DNA of 64,000 bases, from positions 1-64,000 of the forward strand of contig JAIPKB010000001.1 of the NCBI GenBank assembly GCA_021733795.1, read 5' to 3'. Origin of the DNA: Akkermansiaceae bacterium (GTDB lineage Bacteria > Verrucomicrobiota > Verrucomicrobiia > Verrucomicrobiales > Akkermansiaceae). Positions within the stretch are counted from its first letter, which is position 1. Every line of letters starts with the position of its first letter. Under the pieces are notes generated by a model. The model was given only the letters and a program-made list of their open reading frames with translations. It searched no databases and had not been told where the DNA came from. Both the position numbers and the translations under genes were made by a program. Of the stretch, positions 9,505-18,883 are shown piece after piece.

Positions 9505-12078
9505 TCAACCTTCCCCTTCACCCAGCGCTTCCAACCTAAGCACCGGGGTGCGGGTGCGGTTGGATTTCGCCAAATCCAGGGTGAGCCACAGCGCCCAATC
9601 GTTCGCTTCGTCCGGATCCACCAGCGTCTGGGTGATCGGTAGCACGCCGCGAAGATCATTGGGCCCGGGCAACTCGGGAATGTGGGTGTGGCGCTGGTTG
9701 CGCGCCTCGGGATCCAGGCGGATCCGGTCGTAGGCCGCATGATAGGCGTCCAACCGGGATTGCAGGCGCTCCACCGACCACGGCCGCCCGGCCGAGTCCT
9801 CCGGCTCCAACAAACCAAGGGCGGTTTCCGGCTGGTTGCGGGAAAGCGCGGTGACCAGCGTGAGCAGGTGGTTTCGAACATGCCTGACCAACCCGGGCCG
9901 GTGCTGGCAGAACGGCACCAGCGGCGCAGGCGGAGGGGAGGCGGATGGCGTCGCCGCCGGCGGGGCCGGCCGGCCGAGCCGCTGCCATTCCTGCAACAGA
10001 CTCGAGTCGGTGTGCCGCACGATGTTTTCCAGAAACGCCTCGGCGTCCTCCACTGTCTCGGTTTTCGCCGCTTCCGGGATGGTTTGGGAAAGCACCTTGT
10101 ACACCTCGTTGAGGTGCCGCAGCAGGACCGCCTCGGCGCGCTCCAGCTTGTAGGTCTTGATGTAGTCCTCAAAGGACTGGTAATTCTCCAACATCTCGCG
10201 GGCGATCGACTTGGGCCGGACGTTCTCCTGCTTCAGATAGGGATGGCGGAGCAGAAACGCATTGAACGCGGTGTAGATGAAATCCCGGCCCGGCATCGGC
10301 CACTCCACCTCATCCAGCCGCGCGATCCGTTCCTCGTATTCCACCCCTTCGTCCTTCAGCCGGGCCATCAACTCGGATTTCAGCAGATCCACCTGCTTGC
10401 GCAGGATGATGTCCGGATTCTCCAGCACCGCCTCGATCAGCGACACCAGGTTGAGCGCGTAGTCGGGTGCCTCGGGGTCGAGCTGTGGCAGGGTGTCGAT
10501 CAACCACAGGCTGAGCGCGTGGTTGATCGAGAAATCCTCCGGCAGCGAAACATCCACCACCACCTTGTTAGGACCGGTCCGTTCGGCGGGCAGCACGATG
10601 TGGAGGATGCGCGCGCCGAGCAGGCCGCGGAACAGCTCGAACGCCCGCCGGCCCAGCGCCTTGCGCCGGCGGGGTGCCTCATGGCAGGTGCGGAGCAGGT
10701 CGCGCATCGCCGCGCAACCGTCCTCGCCGGTCCGTGAGAGGATGTTGAGCAGCGTGTGGTGGGCCACGGAGAAGCTGGAAACCAGCGGCTCCGGTGGTGC
10801 GGCGCGGAGCCGCTCGAAGGTGGCCTCGTCCCAATGGACATATCCGCGCTCGGGTGGCTTGCGTTTGACGAAGGTCCGCTTTTTGTTCGGGTTGGCGGCC
10901 GCCTTGCCGGCCAGCCTGAGGTTTTCGACGACGTGCTCGGGGGCCTGGGCCACCACGTAGCCGATCGTATCGAACCCGCGCCGGCCCGCCCGCCCGCAGA
11001 CCTGGCGGAACTCGCGGGCGCTGAGGATTCGGCTACTACGTCCATCGTATTTGCACAGCCCGGTGAGCATCACGGTGCGGATCGGCACATTGACACCGAC
11101 GCCGAGGGTGTCTGTGCCACAGACCACCTTGAGCAGTCCCCGGCCGGTGAGTTTCTCCACCAGCAAGCGGTATTTGGGCAACAGTCCGGCGTGGTGGATG
11201 CCGATTCCGTGGCGCAGGGTCTTGGCCAGTTCGCGACCGTAGGGACTGCGGAAATCCGCGTCCTCCAGCGCGCGGGCGATGGCGGCCTTTTCCTCCTTGC
11301 TGCAGACATTGGTGGAGAGCAGGTTGCCGGCGGTATCCGCACAGGCCTTCTGGGTGAAATGTACCAGATAGATCGGCGCACGCCCGTCCTCCACCAGTCG
11401 CGCCACCCGCTCTTGCAGCAAAATCGTCGAGTAGGAAAACTCCAGCGGCACCGGCCGGTGGTCCGACTTCACCAGCACCGTGGAGGCCCCGGTTAGCTGG
11501 GTCAGCGCCTTGGAAAACACGGTGGAATCCCCGAGGGTGGCGGACATCAACAAAAACCGCGCCCGGGACAAGATCAGCAACGGGATCTGCCACGCCGCAC
11601 CACGTTCAGGATCGGCGTAGTAGTGGAACTCATCCATGATCACATCGTCCACCGGAGTTGCGGCCCCCTCGCGCAGGGCCTGGTTGGCCAGGATTTCCGC
11701 CGTGCAGCATATCACCGGAGCCTCTGGATTGACCGTGGCATCGCCGGTGATCATGCCCACGTGCGCCGGCCCGAAAATCCGGCACAAGGCGAGGAATTTT
11801 TCATTGGCCAGCGCCTTGATCGGCACCGTGTAATACGAACGCCGCCCCTGGCAGAGCGATTTGAACTGCAGCGCCAGCGCCACCAGGGTCTTGCCGGAGC
11901 CGGTGGGTGTGTCCAAGATCACGTTGTTGCCCTGAAACAACTCCAGCACCGCCTCTTCCTGATGGGGATAGGGCTCAATCTCAGCGGCAACAAGGTATTC
12001 GAGAAACGCATTGAGGATGTCATCCGCAGAGGCGGATGGCGGCAGCCTGCCTGGATCGAGCGGGGCGGTTCCGGTCAT
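9505..12078 (-). CDS. Ski2-like DEAD/DEAH-box helicase with DUF3516-type C-terminus
   Basis: [34 protein letters not shown] motifs; long conserved C-terminal region. Confidence 0.88.
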   Translation of the reverse strand: MTGTAPLDPGRLPPSASADDILNAFLEYLVAAEIEPYPHQEEAVLELFQGNNVILDTPTGSGKTLVALALQFKSLCQGRRSYYTVPIKALANEKFLALCRIFGPAHVGMITGDATVNPEAPVICCTAEILANQALREGAATPVDDVIMDEFHYYADPERGAAWQIPLLILSRARFLLMSATLGDSTVFSKALTQLTGASTVLVKSDHRPVPLEFSYSTILLQERVARLVEDGRAPIYLVHFTQKACADTAGNLLSTNVCSKEEKAAIARALEDADFRSPYGRELAKTLRHGIGIHHAGLLPKYRLLVEKLTGRGLLKVVCGTDTLGVGVNVPIRTVMLTGLCKYDGRSSRILSAREFRQVCGRAGRRGFDTIGYVVAQAPEHVVENLRLAGKAAANPNKKRTFVKRKPPERGYVHWDEATFERLRAAPPEPLVSSFSVAHHTLLNILSRTGEDGCAAMRDLLRTCHEAPRRRKALGRRAFELFRGLLGARILHIVLPAERTGPNKVVVDVSLPEDFSINHALSLWLIDTLPQLDPEAPDYALNLVSLIEAVLENPDIILRKQVDLLKSELMARLKDEGVEYEERIARLDEVEWPMPGRDFIYTAFNAFLLRHPYLKQENVRPKSIAREMLENYQSFEDYIKTYKLERAEAVLLRHLNEVYKVLSQTIPEAAKTETVEDAEAFLENIVRHTDSSLLQEWQRLGRPAPPAATPSASPPPAPLVPFCQHRPGLVRHVRNHLLTLVTALSRNQPETALGLLEPEDSAGRPWSVERLQSRLDAYHAAYDRIRLDPEARNQRHTHIPELPGPNDLRGVLPITQTLVDPDEANDWALWLTLDLAKSNRTRTPVLRLEALGEGEG

Positions 12079-12083
12079 CGGGT

Positions 12084-12842
12084 TCACCCCTTCAGGACCT
12101 CCACGCCCATGCCTTCCAACTCCATGACAAATTCCGGATCCGCCGCCGCGTCGGTGATCAGGCAACTCAGGGAGGTGGTTTTCCCAAAGAAAAACGCCGA
12201 TTTCTGACCAAGTTTGGTGTGGTCCGCCAACAGCACCACATCCTGCGCGCAGGCAATCACCCGCTCCTTGAATGCCGCCTGCCGCGAGTTGCGCTCGCTC
12301 ACCCCGCGCTCCAGGTGCAATCCGTTGCCAGAGAAAAACAGCCGGTTGATATTGTAGCGGTGCAGCGACTTATCGGCGATCACACCGATGAACGACCGCG
12401 ACCTCGCCTCATAAACCCCACCCGTGCAGATCAGGTCGATCTGCGACCGATCCGCCAGTGCGGCCACCACATTCATCGCGTTGGTCAGCACCGTCAGCGG
12501 CACCTCCGGCAGATAGCGGGTCAGCGTCAGCGCGGTGGAACTGGCATCCAGAAAAATCGTCTCATTCGGCTGGATCCGTTTGGCCGCCAGCTTGGCAATC
12601 GCCTGCTTTTCGCTGCGTCGCACCGCCTGCCGCTCGGTGAACGGCTGGTCTTCACGGATTCGCTCCGGCTTGCTCGCCCCGCCGTGGATCCGCAGCAACA
12701 TCCCGCGTCTCTCCAACACCTCGAAGTCCTTGCGCACCGTCTCATCGGTCACATCCAACAACCCGGCCGTCTCGGCGGTTCGCAGGGAACCCGAGGTTCG
12801 AAGTAGTTCAAGAATCAGCTTCTGTCGGTCGATCGCCAGCAT
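12084..12842 (-). CDS. DeoR/GlpR family transcriptional regulator
   Basis: N-terminal HTH ([34 protein letters not shown]) and DeoR sugar-sensor domain. Confidence 0.88.
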   Translation of the reverse strand: MLAIDRQKLILELLRTSGSLRTAETAGLLDVTDETVRKDFEVLERRGMLLRIHGGASKPERIREDQPFTERQAVRRSEKQAIAKLAAKRIQPNETIFLDASSTALTLTRYLPEVPLTVLTNAMNVVAALADRSQIDLICTGGVYEARSRSFIGVIADKSLHRYNINRLFFSGNGLHLERGVSERNSRQAAFKERVIACAQDVVLLADHTKLGQKSAFFFGKTTSLSCLITDAAADPEFVMELEGMGVEVLKG

Positions 12843-13048
12843 GGTGTTGGGGTTGGTGCTTCCCGCAGCATCCCGGCCAATGCCCGGTCCGGTCAAGGAA
12901 AATCTGCTGGGGCGCTTCCCCTGAGCGTCAGGTTGAGGGAACGAGAAAGAATCCGCCAAGCGGGCACTTCAACAATCATCAGTTATCAATCGAATGCTGA
13001 GTCGCAAGAAGTTCATGCAAGGGGTGGAAGTAGGATTGGCGGGTGGGA

Positions 13049-13747
13049 TCAGGGAGCGGTGTAGATCATCCAGATACCACCCAACACGACGAGCGCGCCA
13101 CACCCGCCCTTGAGTCGGGTAACGGCCTTGGAATTTTCGTTCCAATTGAGGAATTTCTGCACCCCCTCGGTGGAGGTGCCGGCCAGCACGATCACCGAGC
13201 AGTGGCCGATGCCGTAAGCCAGCAGCAATGACGCACCATACCACGGGGCGGTTTGTGCCAGCTTGAAGGTTACCCCCAGCATCGGAGCCATGTAGGCAAA
13301 GGTGCAAGGCCCAAGCGCCACCCCGAACACCAACCCGAGAATGAATGCCGCCAGCGCCCCCTTGCGCTGCATACCGATCCGACCCGGTCCGGAGAAGGGC
13401 AGCGGAATCGCTCCTAGCAAATGCAAGCCGACCACGAAGAAGATCAGTGCGACAAAGTAATTTCCGTAGCGGCCGACGTCGCCCAGCATCCGGCCGGCAC
13501 CCGCGGTGATTCCGCCAATCGCGGCGATGGTGACCAGAATGCCGATCGCAAACAAGGTCGAGGTCCAGAACGCCCGCCGGGTGCTCACTGGCCCCTGCTC
13601 GCTGATAAACCCGACAATGAGGGGAATGCTCGCCAGGTGGCACGGGCTGAGCACGATACTGAGGATACCCCACGCCACGGCGGCACCCAGCGCAATCAGT
13701 GGTGCGCCTTCGACGGCATGGCTGAGATTGGTGAAAAGCTCTTGCAT
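13049..13747 (-). CDS. CcdA/DsbD-type cytochrome c biogenesis/thiol-disulfide transmembrane protein
   Basis: Multiple TM segments with LSPCHLASIPL and LGPCTFAYMAP Cys motifs. Confidence 0.85.
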   Translation of the reverse strand: MQELFTNLSHAVEGAPLIALGAAVAWGILSIVLSPCHLASIPLIVGFISEQGPVSTRRAFWTSTLFAIGILVTIAAIGGITAGAGRMLGDVGRYGNYFVALIFFVVGLHLLGAIPLPFSGPGRIGMQRKGALAAFILGLVFGVALGPCTFAYMAPMLGVTFKLAQTAPWYGASLLLAYGIGHCSVIVLAGTSTEGVQKFLNWNENSKAVTRLKGGCGALVVLGGIWMIYTAP

Positions 13748-13792
13748 TGGTGGGTTTGGGGGAATTCGGTCGTGCTTTGTGGCAGCAGTTGG

Positions 13793-14629
13793 CTACCTGA
13801 GGTCGCGGTTGATGATGTCTCCGCGTCCGCCGTAAAGATCATTGAATTGAAACCGGTAGCCAGGTCGCGGCGCAAGCACGAGCAAGACATCGGGCGGGGT
13901 GTTGAGAAGATGGCGGATCAAATCATTTGCCATCGCCTCGAAGCGGTCCACATCAGCAGGATCCACCGGCTGGCCATTGGCCCGCAGGTCACGAATCCGC
14001 TTCTCCAGTGCCGCCAATGCCTCCGGAAACACACCCGGTTTGAGCCGCACCTCCCAGGCTTCGTTGGTGGAGATCTTCTGGACGATAAAGCCATCGCCCA
14101 CCGCGGAATCCACGCGCAGCGTCTGGAAGTTGATCCGGGCACCGGTCAGCCAGGCGGCGGCATCCATCCAACAAGGGCCATTCTTCGAGACGATCCGCAG
14201 GTCTGTCCGATCCACCACTCCGTCGGGAAAGAGTCGCAGCAACGCGGCTTTGAGTTCCACGAAGCTGATGACCAGGCCGTCGCAAAGGTGGCCGTGCATC
14301 CGGGCAAGATCCTTGAGGCTGATTTCCTTCGGGCTGGCGGAGAGCCGGCCCAAGGCGCTTTGGGTATCGCGCACAAGGACCGGTTGGTTGAATTCGGCGC
14401 TGTTCGCCCACTCCGGAAAGAAATCATCCGCGGGCCTCACGAGGTTCTCATCACCGCCGCCATCCTTTGGCGGCTCCGTTCCGGGCGGCAGAGTGGCGGC
14501 ACTGGCAAACGGGGCACAGCAGGGCGCTCCACCCGCAGATATCTTTTGCGGCCCCAGCCGGTCATGGAGAATGGCCAGGGCGGCAAACACCACCACTCCA
14601 ATCAGGATGTTGCCACGGTTTGGTTTCAT
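13793..14629 (-). CDS. FmdE-family-like membrane-anchored protein
   Basis: N-terminal TM, CC pair, ARMHGHLCDGLVISFVELKAA motif; 4-bp overlap with upstream thioredoxin gene. Confidence 0.65.
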   Translation of the reverse strand: MKPNRGNILIGVVVFAALAILHDRLGPQKISAGGAPCCAPFASAATLPPGTEPPKDGGGDENLVRPADDFFPEWANSAEFNQPVLVRDTQSALGRLSASPKEISLKDLARMHGHLCDGLVISFVELKAALLRLFPDGVVDRTDLRIVSKNGPCWMDAAAWLTGARINFQTLRVDSAVGDGFIVQKISTNEAWEVRLKPGVFPEALAALEKRIRDLRANGQPVDPADVDRFEAMANDLIRHLLNTPPDVLLVLAPRPGYRFQFNDLYGGRGDIINRDLR

Positions 14630-15225
14630 GTTGAAGTAGCTGTGGGGCAGGCAAAGGCATGCTGCTCGGCGTGGTCTTTCCCCAACGGCATCTTGGGATC
14701 AATGGTTCGGTCGCCCATGAAACAGACGCTGTCAGGCGGGCGGGTATCAGCGGCCACCGGGGTCTCGCGCACGATGCCTGCGGAGGGCTTGCCGCCGCTG
14801 AGGTCCACGCCCAGTTCCTTCCACTTGGCGAGGATGTCCTCCTTGCCGAAAAAACCGGTGTGCCGGAATAACTCCTTGCCCTCGGCATCAAAGAAGATCT
14901 GGGTGGGAATCATCTCCACTCCATATTCCTTGCCGGCGTCTTCATTCTGCCAGACGTCAATGAACTCAACCGTCATTTTGCCGGCATATTCCTTCTTCAG
15001 CTCCTCCAGGATCGGAACCATCATTTTGCAGGGAATGCACTTGCCCGCCCCGAGATCCAAGAGCTTTGGCAGCTTGGCGTCGGCGGCGGGTGGCGTTGAA
15101 TCCGTGGCGACCACCGGAGTGGTGGGATTCGAGCTGTTGTGCGATTTGCTGTTTTTAAGGACCACGGCAGCCGCAGCAGCGGCCACGACGGCTAGTACGA
15201 CAGCGATTTTGGCAGGTGCTTTCAT
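14626..15225 (-). CDS. Membrane-anchored thioredoxin-family protein
   Basis: N-terminal TM, GAGKCIPCKMMVPILEEL active site. Confidence 0.85.
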   Translation of the reverse strand: MKAPAKIAVVLAVVAAAAAAVVLKNSKSHNSSNPTTPVVATDSTPPAADAKLPKLLDLGAGKCIPCKMMVPILEELKKEYAGKMTVEFIDVWQNEDAGKEYGVEMIPTQIFFDAEGKELFRHTGFFGKEDILAKWKELGVDLSGGKPSAGIVRETPVAADTRPPDSVCFMGDRTIDPKMPLGKDHAEQHAFACPTATST

Positions 15226-15248
15226 AGGAAGTCAGGAAAAGGATTGGT

Positions 15249-16025
15249 TCACGGTTTGATTTTTTGATAGATCGCGGGCAGGGTGGTGCGATACGCCTCG
15301 GCCACCTGCGGTTCCATCGCGGCGAGCGGCTTGACGGGAATAAGGTCCATCACTTCGGCGGGACTCAGGCCGGACTCCAACAGGGTTTGTGTCGCCCCGC
15401 TGACCATGCTTGCGAGTGCGGAGGTGGTTTCCAAGTCGTCGAGCCCGAACCCGGCGGCCAGTTCCCGCAGGAGTTGCAATTGAAACCAAAAGTAGGTGGG
15501 GCCCATGGCGGTGACCACCGCGTAGGCTTCGAGTTTCTCCTCCGCCACTTCCGGGAACTTCCCGAGCGAAGCGAACAGGTTGGTGAGTTGGGCCTTCTCC
15601 GGGCCTCCAAGCGCACTACCGAAGGCCACCGGATTGAAGCCCGCGCCGAGAATCGATGGGGCATTGGGAATGAACCGGGCCAACCGCGCAAAGCCACCGA
15701 GCAACTCGGTGAGCCTGGCGATCGTGAACTTGGGTGCCAGCGACACCATGATCGTTTCCGGCATCAGGTGGTTGCGAAGGCCTGCCGTCACCTCCGCGAT
15801 CAGTGGTGGATGCACTGCCAGAAACACGAGATCCTGCCGTGCGGCGACGGCATTGTCCGGCGTGGTGAGAACCTCCGGGAAGTGCGACTTCAGGACGTCG
15901 AGAACATTCGCGTCGGGATCGCTGACGATGACGTCGGGCGGCATCTGCCCCGCCCGCGACCAGCCTTCCAGAAAAATGCGGGTGATGCGTCCGCCGCCGA
16001 TGAATCCGATGGTTGGTGAGATCAT
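15249..16025 (-). CDS. Pyrroline-5-carboxylate reductase-like NAD(P)-binding protein
   Basis: IGFIGGGRITRIFLEGW Rossmann start and P5CR-like arrangement (RFIPNAPSILGAG, SGATQTLLESGLSPAEV). Confidence 0.75.
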   Translation of the reverse strand: MISPTIGFIGGGRITRIFLEGWSRAGQMPPDVIVSDPDANVLDVLKSHFPEVLTTPDNAVAARQDLVFLAVHPPLIAEVTAGLRNHLMPETIMVSLAPKFTIARLTELLGGFARLARFIPNAPSILGAGFNPVAFGSALGGPEKAQLTNLFASLGKFPEVAEEKLEAYAVVTAMGPTYFWFQLQLLRELAAGFGLDDLETTSALASMVSGATQTLLESGLSPAEVMDLIPVKPLAAMEPQVAEAYRTTLPAIYQKIKP

Positions 16026-16046
16026 GGGATGGGATTGGGTTCGTGG

Positions 16047-16277
16047 CTATTGCAGCAGGGCCTTCACTTCGGCCAGGGTCGGCAGCTTGCCAGATAATTT
16101 GATGGTGCCGTCCACGGCGAGTGCGGGCGTCATCATTACGCCCAGGGCCATGATTTGTTTGAGGTCGCTGACCTTGGTGATTTCGGCGGTGATGCCGAGT
16201 TCTGCAACCGCCTGGGCGGTGAGTTGCGCGAGGGTGTTGCATTTGTGGCAGCCTGGGCCAATGACTTGGATCTTCAT
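16047..16277 (-). CDS. Small redox-active disulfide protein (thioredoxin-like, 76 aa)
   Basis: MKIQVIGPGCHKCNTLAQLTAQAV with CxxC and MMTPALAVDG cis-Pro segment. Confidence 0.85.
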   Translation of the reverse strand: MKIQVIGPGCHKCNTLAQLTAQAVAELGITAEITKVSDLKQIMALGVMMTPALAVDGTIKLSGKLPTLAEVKALLQ

Positions 16278-16303
16278 GTGCTTATTGTTTTGTGGGTTGG
16301 TAT

Positions 16304-17641
16304 TTAGTTTGGAAACAGCGCTCCGTAGAGCATTCCGGTGAAAGTTGCCATGACGACGACCAGCGCCACATAGACGGCGGTCTTTTTGGTTCCCATGATG
16401 CTGCGGAGCACCAGCATGCTCGGCAGCGACAGCGCGGGACCAGCGAGCAGCAGGGACAGCGCCGGGCCTTTCCCCATCCCGGAACCGAGCAGCCCTTGCA
16501 GGATCGGCACCTCGGTCAGGGTGGCGAAATACATGAATGCGCCCACCACCGAGGCAAACAAGTTTGACGAAAACGAATTGCCGCCCACCGCCTGGCTGAC
16601 CCACTCGGAGGGAATCACCCCCTCCTGTCCCGGACGGCCCAACAGGATGCCGGAGACAAACACCCCGGCAATCAACAACGGAAAAATCTGTTTCGTCAGC
16701 GTCCAGGTCGCGTCGAGCCACTCGTGGCCCTCACCGGGGGTCCGCACACAGATGATTGTCAGACCCGTGCAACCAACGACGAAGGCCGCCAACGGCGCGG
16801 CCGGCCACAGGATGGCGGCGGCGGTAACCGCAACGGTCGTCCAGGCCAGGCCGCCCCAGCGGAACCCAAACCAGAGGCCGAGGGACGCCCCCAAGCCAAG
16901 CGCAAACCCGCTGCTGATCGGCCATTTCCAAACAAAAATCGTGGCCCAGAGACCGGTGGCTTCCACCGGTTTGCTCCAATTGGCGAACACCAGCACGCCA
17001 ACCATGCTGGCGAAGAACGCGACGGTCTGCCACAGCGGTCGCCCGCGCTCTGCCTCCGGCATCTCGATGGCGGCGTCGGCGCGCTCTTGTTCCTCGCGGC
17101 GGAACACCCAATGCATCGCCAGCCCAATCACGCTGCTGAACACCACCGCCCCAAGAGCACGGCCGAATCCCAATTCGAAGCCGAGAATACGGGCGGTCAT
17201 CACGATCGCCAGCACATTGATGGCCGGGCCGGAATACAGGAACGCCGTCGCCGGACCGAGCCCCGCGCCGCGCTTCCAAATGCCGCCGAACAGCGGCAGC
17301 ACCGTGCAGGAACAGACCGCCAGAATGGTGCCGGAGACCGAGGCCACCCCATAGGCCATTGGCTTCGACGCCTTGGGACCTAAATAGCGCATCACCGCCG
17401 CCTGGTTGACAAACACACTGATGCCGCCCGCGATGAACAGCGCTGGAATGAGGCACAGCAAAACATGTTCCTGAGCATACCATTTGGCCAATTCCAGCCC
17501 CTCCTTGAGCGCGTTGTCAAAGCGCGGCACTCCCACCGGTAGGTAGAAAAGCCCCAAAAACAGCGCCACAAACCCCGCCAGGATCGCAAGTTCCCTGCGC
17601 CAGGTTCCCGTCCCGTCATTCGTTTCACAGGTGCCGTTCAT
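16304..17641 (-). CDS. Permease, ArsP/DUF318-type
   Basis: Multi-TM permease with CSCTVLPLFGGIWKRGAGLGPATAFLYSGPAIN motif; start taken at MNGTCETND. Confidence 0.82.
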   Translation of the reverse strand: MNGTCETNDGTGTWRRELAILAGFVALFLGLFYLPVGVPRFDNALKEGLELAKWYAQEHVLLCLIPALFIAGGISVFVNQAAVMRYLGPKASKPMAYGVASVSGTILAVCSCTVLPLFGGIWKRGAGLGPATAFLYSGPAINVLAIVMTARILGFELGFGRALGAVVFSSVIGLAMHWVFRREEQERADAAIEMPEAERGRPLWQTVAFFASMVGVLVFANWSKPVEATGLWATIFVWKWPISSGFALGLGASLGLWFGFRWGGLAWTTVAVTAAAILWPAAPLAAFVVGCTGLTIICVRTPGEGHEWLDATWTLTKQIFPLLIAGVFVSGILLGRPGQEGVIPSEWVSQAVGGNSFSSNLFASVVGAFMYFATLTEVPILQGLLGSGMGKGPALSLLLAGPALSLPSMLVLRSIMGTKKTAVYVALVVVMATFTGMLYGALFPN

Positions 17642-17669
17642 AGTTGGCCGATCTTGATTTGTTGGTTTC

Positions 17670-17679
17670 GCGAATTCGC
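17670..17679. promoter_or_regulatory. Candidate ArsR operator upstream of the permease
   Basis: GCGAATTCGC within TTCGCGAATTCGCTGAA, near match to the palindrome at 18104-18119. Confidence 0.5.
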
Positions 17680-17724
17680 TGAAGATTTGGATGACGCTTG
17701 GTTGGAGGTGATTACAGAGGGGGT

Positions 17725-18093
17725 TCAGGCACAACAGGCGATCCGGAGTGTTTGCACCGCTTCCCCGGCATCCACCCGGTTGATGCATTCGGCAAACGAG
17801 AGCACGCAGGGGAAGGTGAGGTGATAGAAGATCTGCTGGCCGCGCCGCTCGTCGCGAATCAGGCCGGCATGCCGGAGCACCGTCAGGTGGCGCGAGGCGG
17901 TCGAAGCCGCGCACCCGGCCACCGTGGCCAATTCGCAGGCGCACACCTCGCCATGACCCAAGGCATGGACAATCGCCATCCGTCCCGGATGCCCGAGCGC
18001 CTTGAAAATCTCGGCCTGGCGCTTGAGGACCACCTTGGCCGTCTTCGTCGATTTCCCCGCCAAACCTGGAATCTTCTTCGCGCCGCGCTGCAT
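17725..18093 (-). CDS. ArsR-family winged-helix metalloregulator
   Basis: RQAEIFKALGHPGRMAIVHALGHGEVCACELA...STASRHLTVLRHAGLI with CxC. Confidence 0.88.
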   Translation of the reverse strand: MQRGAKKIPGLAGKSTKTAKVVLKRQAEIFKALGHPGRMAIVHALGHGEVCACELATVAGCAASTASRHLTVLRHAGLIRDERRGQQIFYHLTFPCVLSFAECINRVDAGEAVQTLRIACCA

Positions 18094-18103
18094 GGCACAA
18101 GTA

Positions 18104-18119
18104 TTCGCGATTTCGCGAA
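18104..18119. promoter_or_regulatory. Palindromic operator candidate directly upstream of the ArsR gene
   Basis: TTCGCGA-TT-TCGCGAA perfect inverted repeat, 11 bp from the start codon. Confidence 0.65.
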
Positions 18120-18224
18120 ATACGCAAGGATTATGTTTGGAAATTTCCAGAGAGTCCCCGGAGGCGGCGTGGAAGGCGCTGTGACCGAGTGGGTGACGGG
18201 TTGCCAAACGAGGGTTTGGCGGTG

Positions 18225-18452
18225 TTATTCGTAATGATAGAACCAAAGCAGCACGCACAGGCCGATGCCGACCAGCCAGTTGACCCAGGCATTGGGGACG
18301 ATATACGAATAGGCCATCATCGCCACGCCGATGGCGGAGGGTTGCCACAAGCCGAGTTTGCGGCCGTAGGCGAGGGCTCCGAAGCCCAGCGTGGAGAAGA
18401 TGATGGTGGCAAGCAACGAGTAGGGTTCGAAATAGCTGGAAAATTCGGGCAT
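18225..18452 (-). CDS. Small membrane protein (75 aa), unknown function
   Basis: Two or more hydrophobic helices in MPEFSSYFEPYSLLATIIFSTLGFGALAYG... Confidence 0.6.
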   Translation of the reverse strand: MPEFSSYFEPYSLLATIIFSTLGFGALAYGRKLGLWQPSAIGVAMMAYSYIVPNAWVNWLVGIGLCVLLWFYHYE

Positions 18453-18530
18453 GATGGTAGTCGGGGCTGAAACGGACGATAGGTTGGTTTTTCAGAAAGA
18501 CCAGCGGCGTGTCGGAGAAATCCGCGAGCC

Positions 18531-18620
18531 GCGACCTTATTGTCGCGTCTTTGTGCATGATAAAGTCAAGAGGAAGAGGGGGACAATAAGGTCCCCTCTC
18601 CTTAACTTGACGCGCATGCC
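18531..18620. repeat. REP-like palindromic element with two hairpins carrying complementary loops
   Basis: GCGAC-CTTATT-GTCGC hairpin (18531-18546) followed by GTCAAG...GGGGAC-AATAAG-GTCCCC...CTTGAC nested hairpin (18565-18611). Confidence 0.65.
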
Positions 18621-18883
18621 CGTAGGGGGACCGCCGGCGGGCGGGATCAAACGCTGAGTACCGCTGAAATAGCTGTAAATCTCGAGAAATTCAGTGTCAT
18701 CGGTTCTCAGCGGTCCAGCGGCCATCCTACTGCAAGTTGCCAGGCAAGCTGACCATGGCTGCAATTGACAAAATCCCGCGAGCCGCCGGGTGGCGGGTGC
18801 TGGGGAGGCGGCGGCGGGCGATCCGGAAAAATCCGCATCCCGGGCTTGGCAGAGCCGCCTGGCCGGGTGATGGTCCGCGCGGG

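Noticed and set aside
9682-10737. Plus-strand 351-aa ORF
   Set aside because: Antisense to the DUF3516 helicase; no recognisable domain.
13421-15259. Plus-strand 612-aa ORF
   Set aside because: Antisense to CcdA, FmdE-like and Trx genes; composition is that of a shadow ORF.
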